Positions 11,386 to 11,395 of a stretch of DNA of 11,395 nucleotides are shown here, one piece after another. Within the stretch, counting starts at the first letter, position 1. Every line of letters starts with the position of its first letter. Location of the stretch: positions 3,404-14,798 of the forward strand of contig PFCU01000029.1 in the NCBI GenBank assembly GCA_002763155.1, given 5' to 3'. Origin of the DNA: Candidatus Pacearchaeota archaeon CG10_big_fil_rev_8_21_14_0_10_30_48. Its GTDB lineage: Archaea; Nanobdellota; Nanobdellia; Pacearchaeales; GW2011-AR1. Under the pieces are notes generated by a model that saw only the letters and a list, made by a program, of their open reading frames with translations, made no database searches and was not told where the DNA came from. The position numbers and the translations under genes are program-made.

Positions 11386-11395
11386 TCATAAGGGT

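Overview
The window is AT-rich archaeal DNA, most likely from a small-genome DPANN lineage of the Woesearchaeota/Pacearchaeota kind; that placement is inferred from gene content and composition. The archaeal character is clear: an RpoE1 (Rpo7)–Spt4-like–S24e–S27ae cluster, a Tyw3 wybutosine enzyme, a tRNA-Trp with discriminator A and no encoded CCA, and TATA boxes centred about 24-27 bp upstream of nearly every start codon. The last point implies mostly leaderless mRNAs, and it was used to choose several starts.

Layout. At the left edge lies the 3' part of histidyl-tRNA synthetase (+), converging with a 4-bp overlap on a STAS-domain gene (-) that follows scpA (-), the SMC partner. A 529-bp intergenic stretch (2171-2699) holds no convincing gene but much RNA-like structure. 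Three unknown minus-strand genes follow (99 aa, a 207-aa membrane protein, 78 aa), then the overlapping operon rpoE1 / spt4-like / rps24e / rps27ae (-), and a PIN-domain gene (-). One TATA box centred between them appears to serve both this PIN gene and a divergent 109-aa gene. On the plus strand follow a helical HTH-like protein with a PIN/DUF3368-like nuclease (a toxin-antitoxin-like pair), a 50-aa small ORF, tRNA-Trp, a structured repeat array, an MFS transporter, a PlsC-like acyltransferase, and tyw3.

The most unusual content is a family of structured repeats. Each copy reads AACCC, hairpin A (AATTTTC/GAAAATT type), hairpin B, TAGGGG. Hairpin stems differ in sequence between copies but stay paired. 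Two good copies and one decayed copy lie downstream of tRNA-Trp, beside a 13-bp duplication of the tRNA 3' end. Another copy lies 5.4 kb away in the 2.2-2.7 kb intergenic region, inside a candidate RNA with its own promoter. Second in interest is an Spt4-like protein at the normal spt4 position that has lost the cysteines of the zinc ribbon and carries an acidic segment instead.

Functionally the window is mostly information processing (translation, transcription elongation, tRNA modification, chromosome segregation), with a transporter and a lipid-type acyltransferase at the right.
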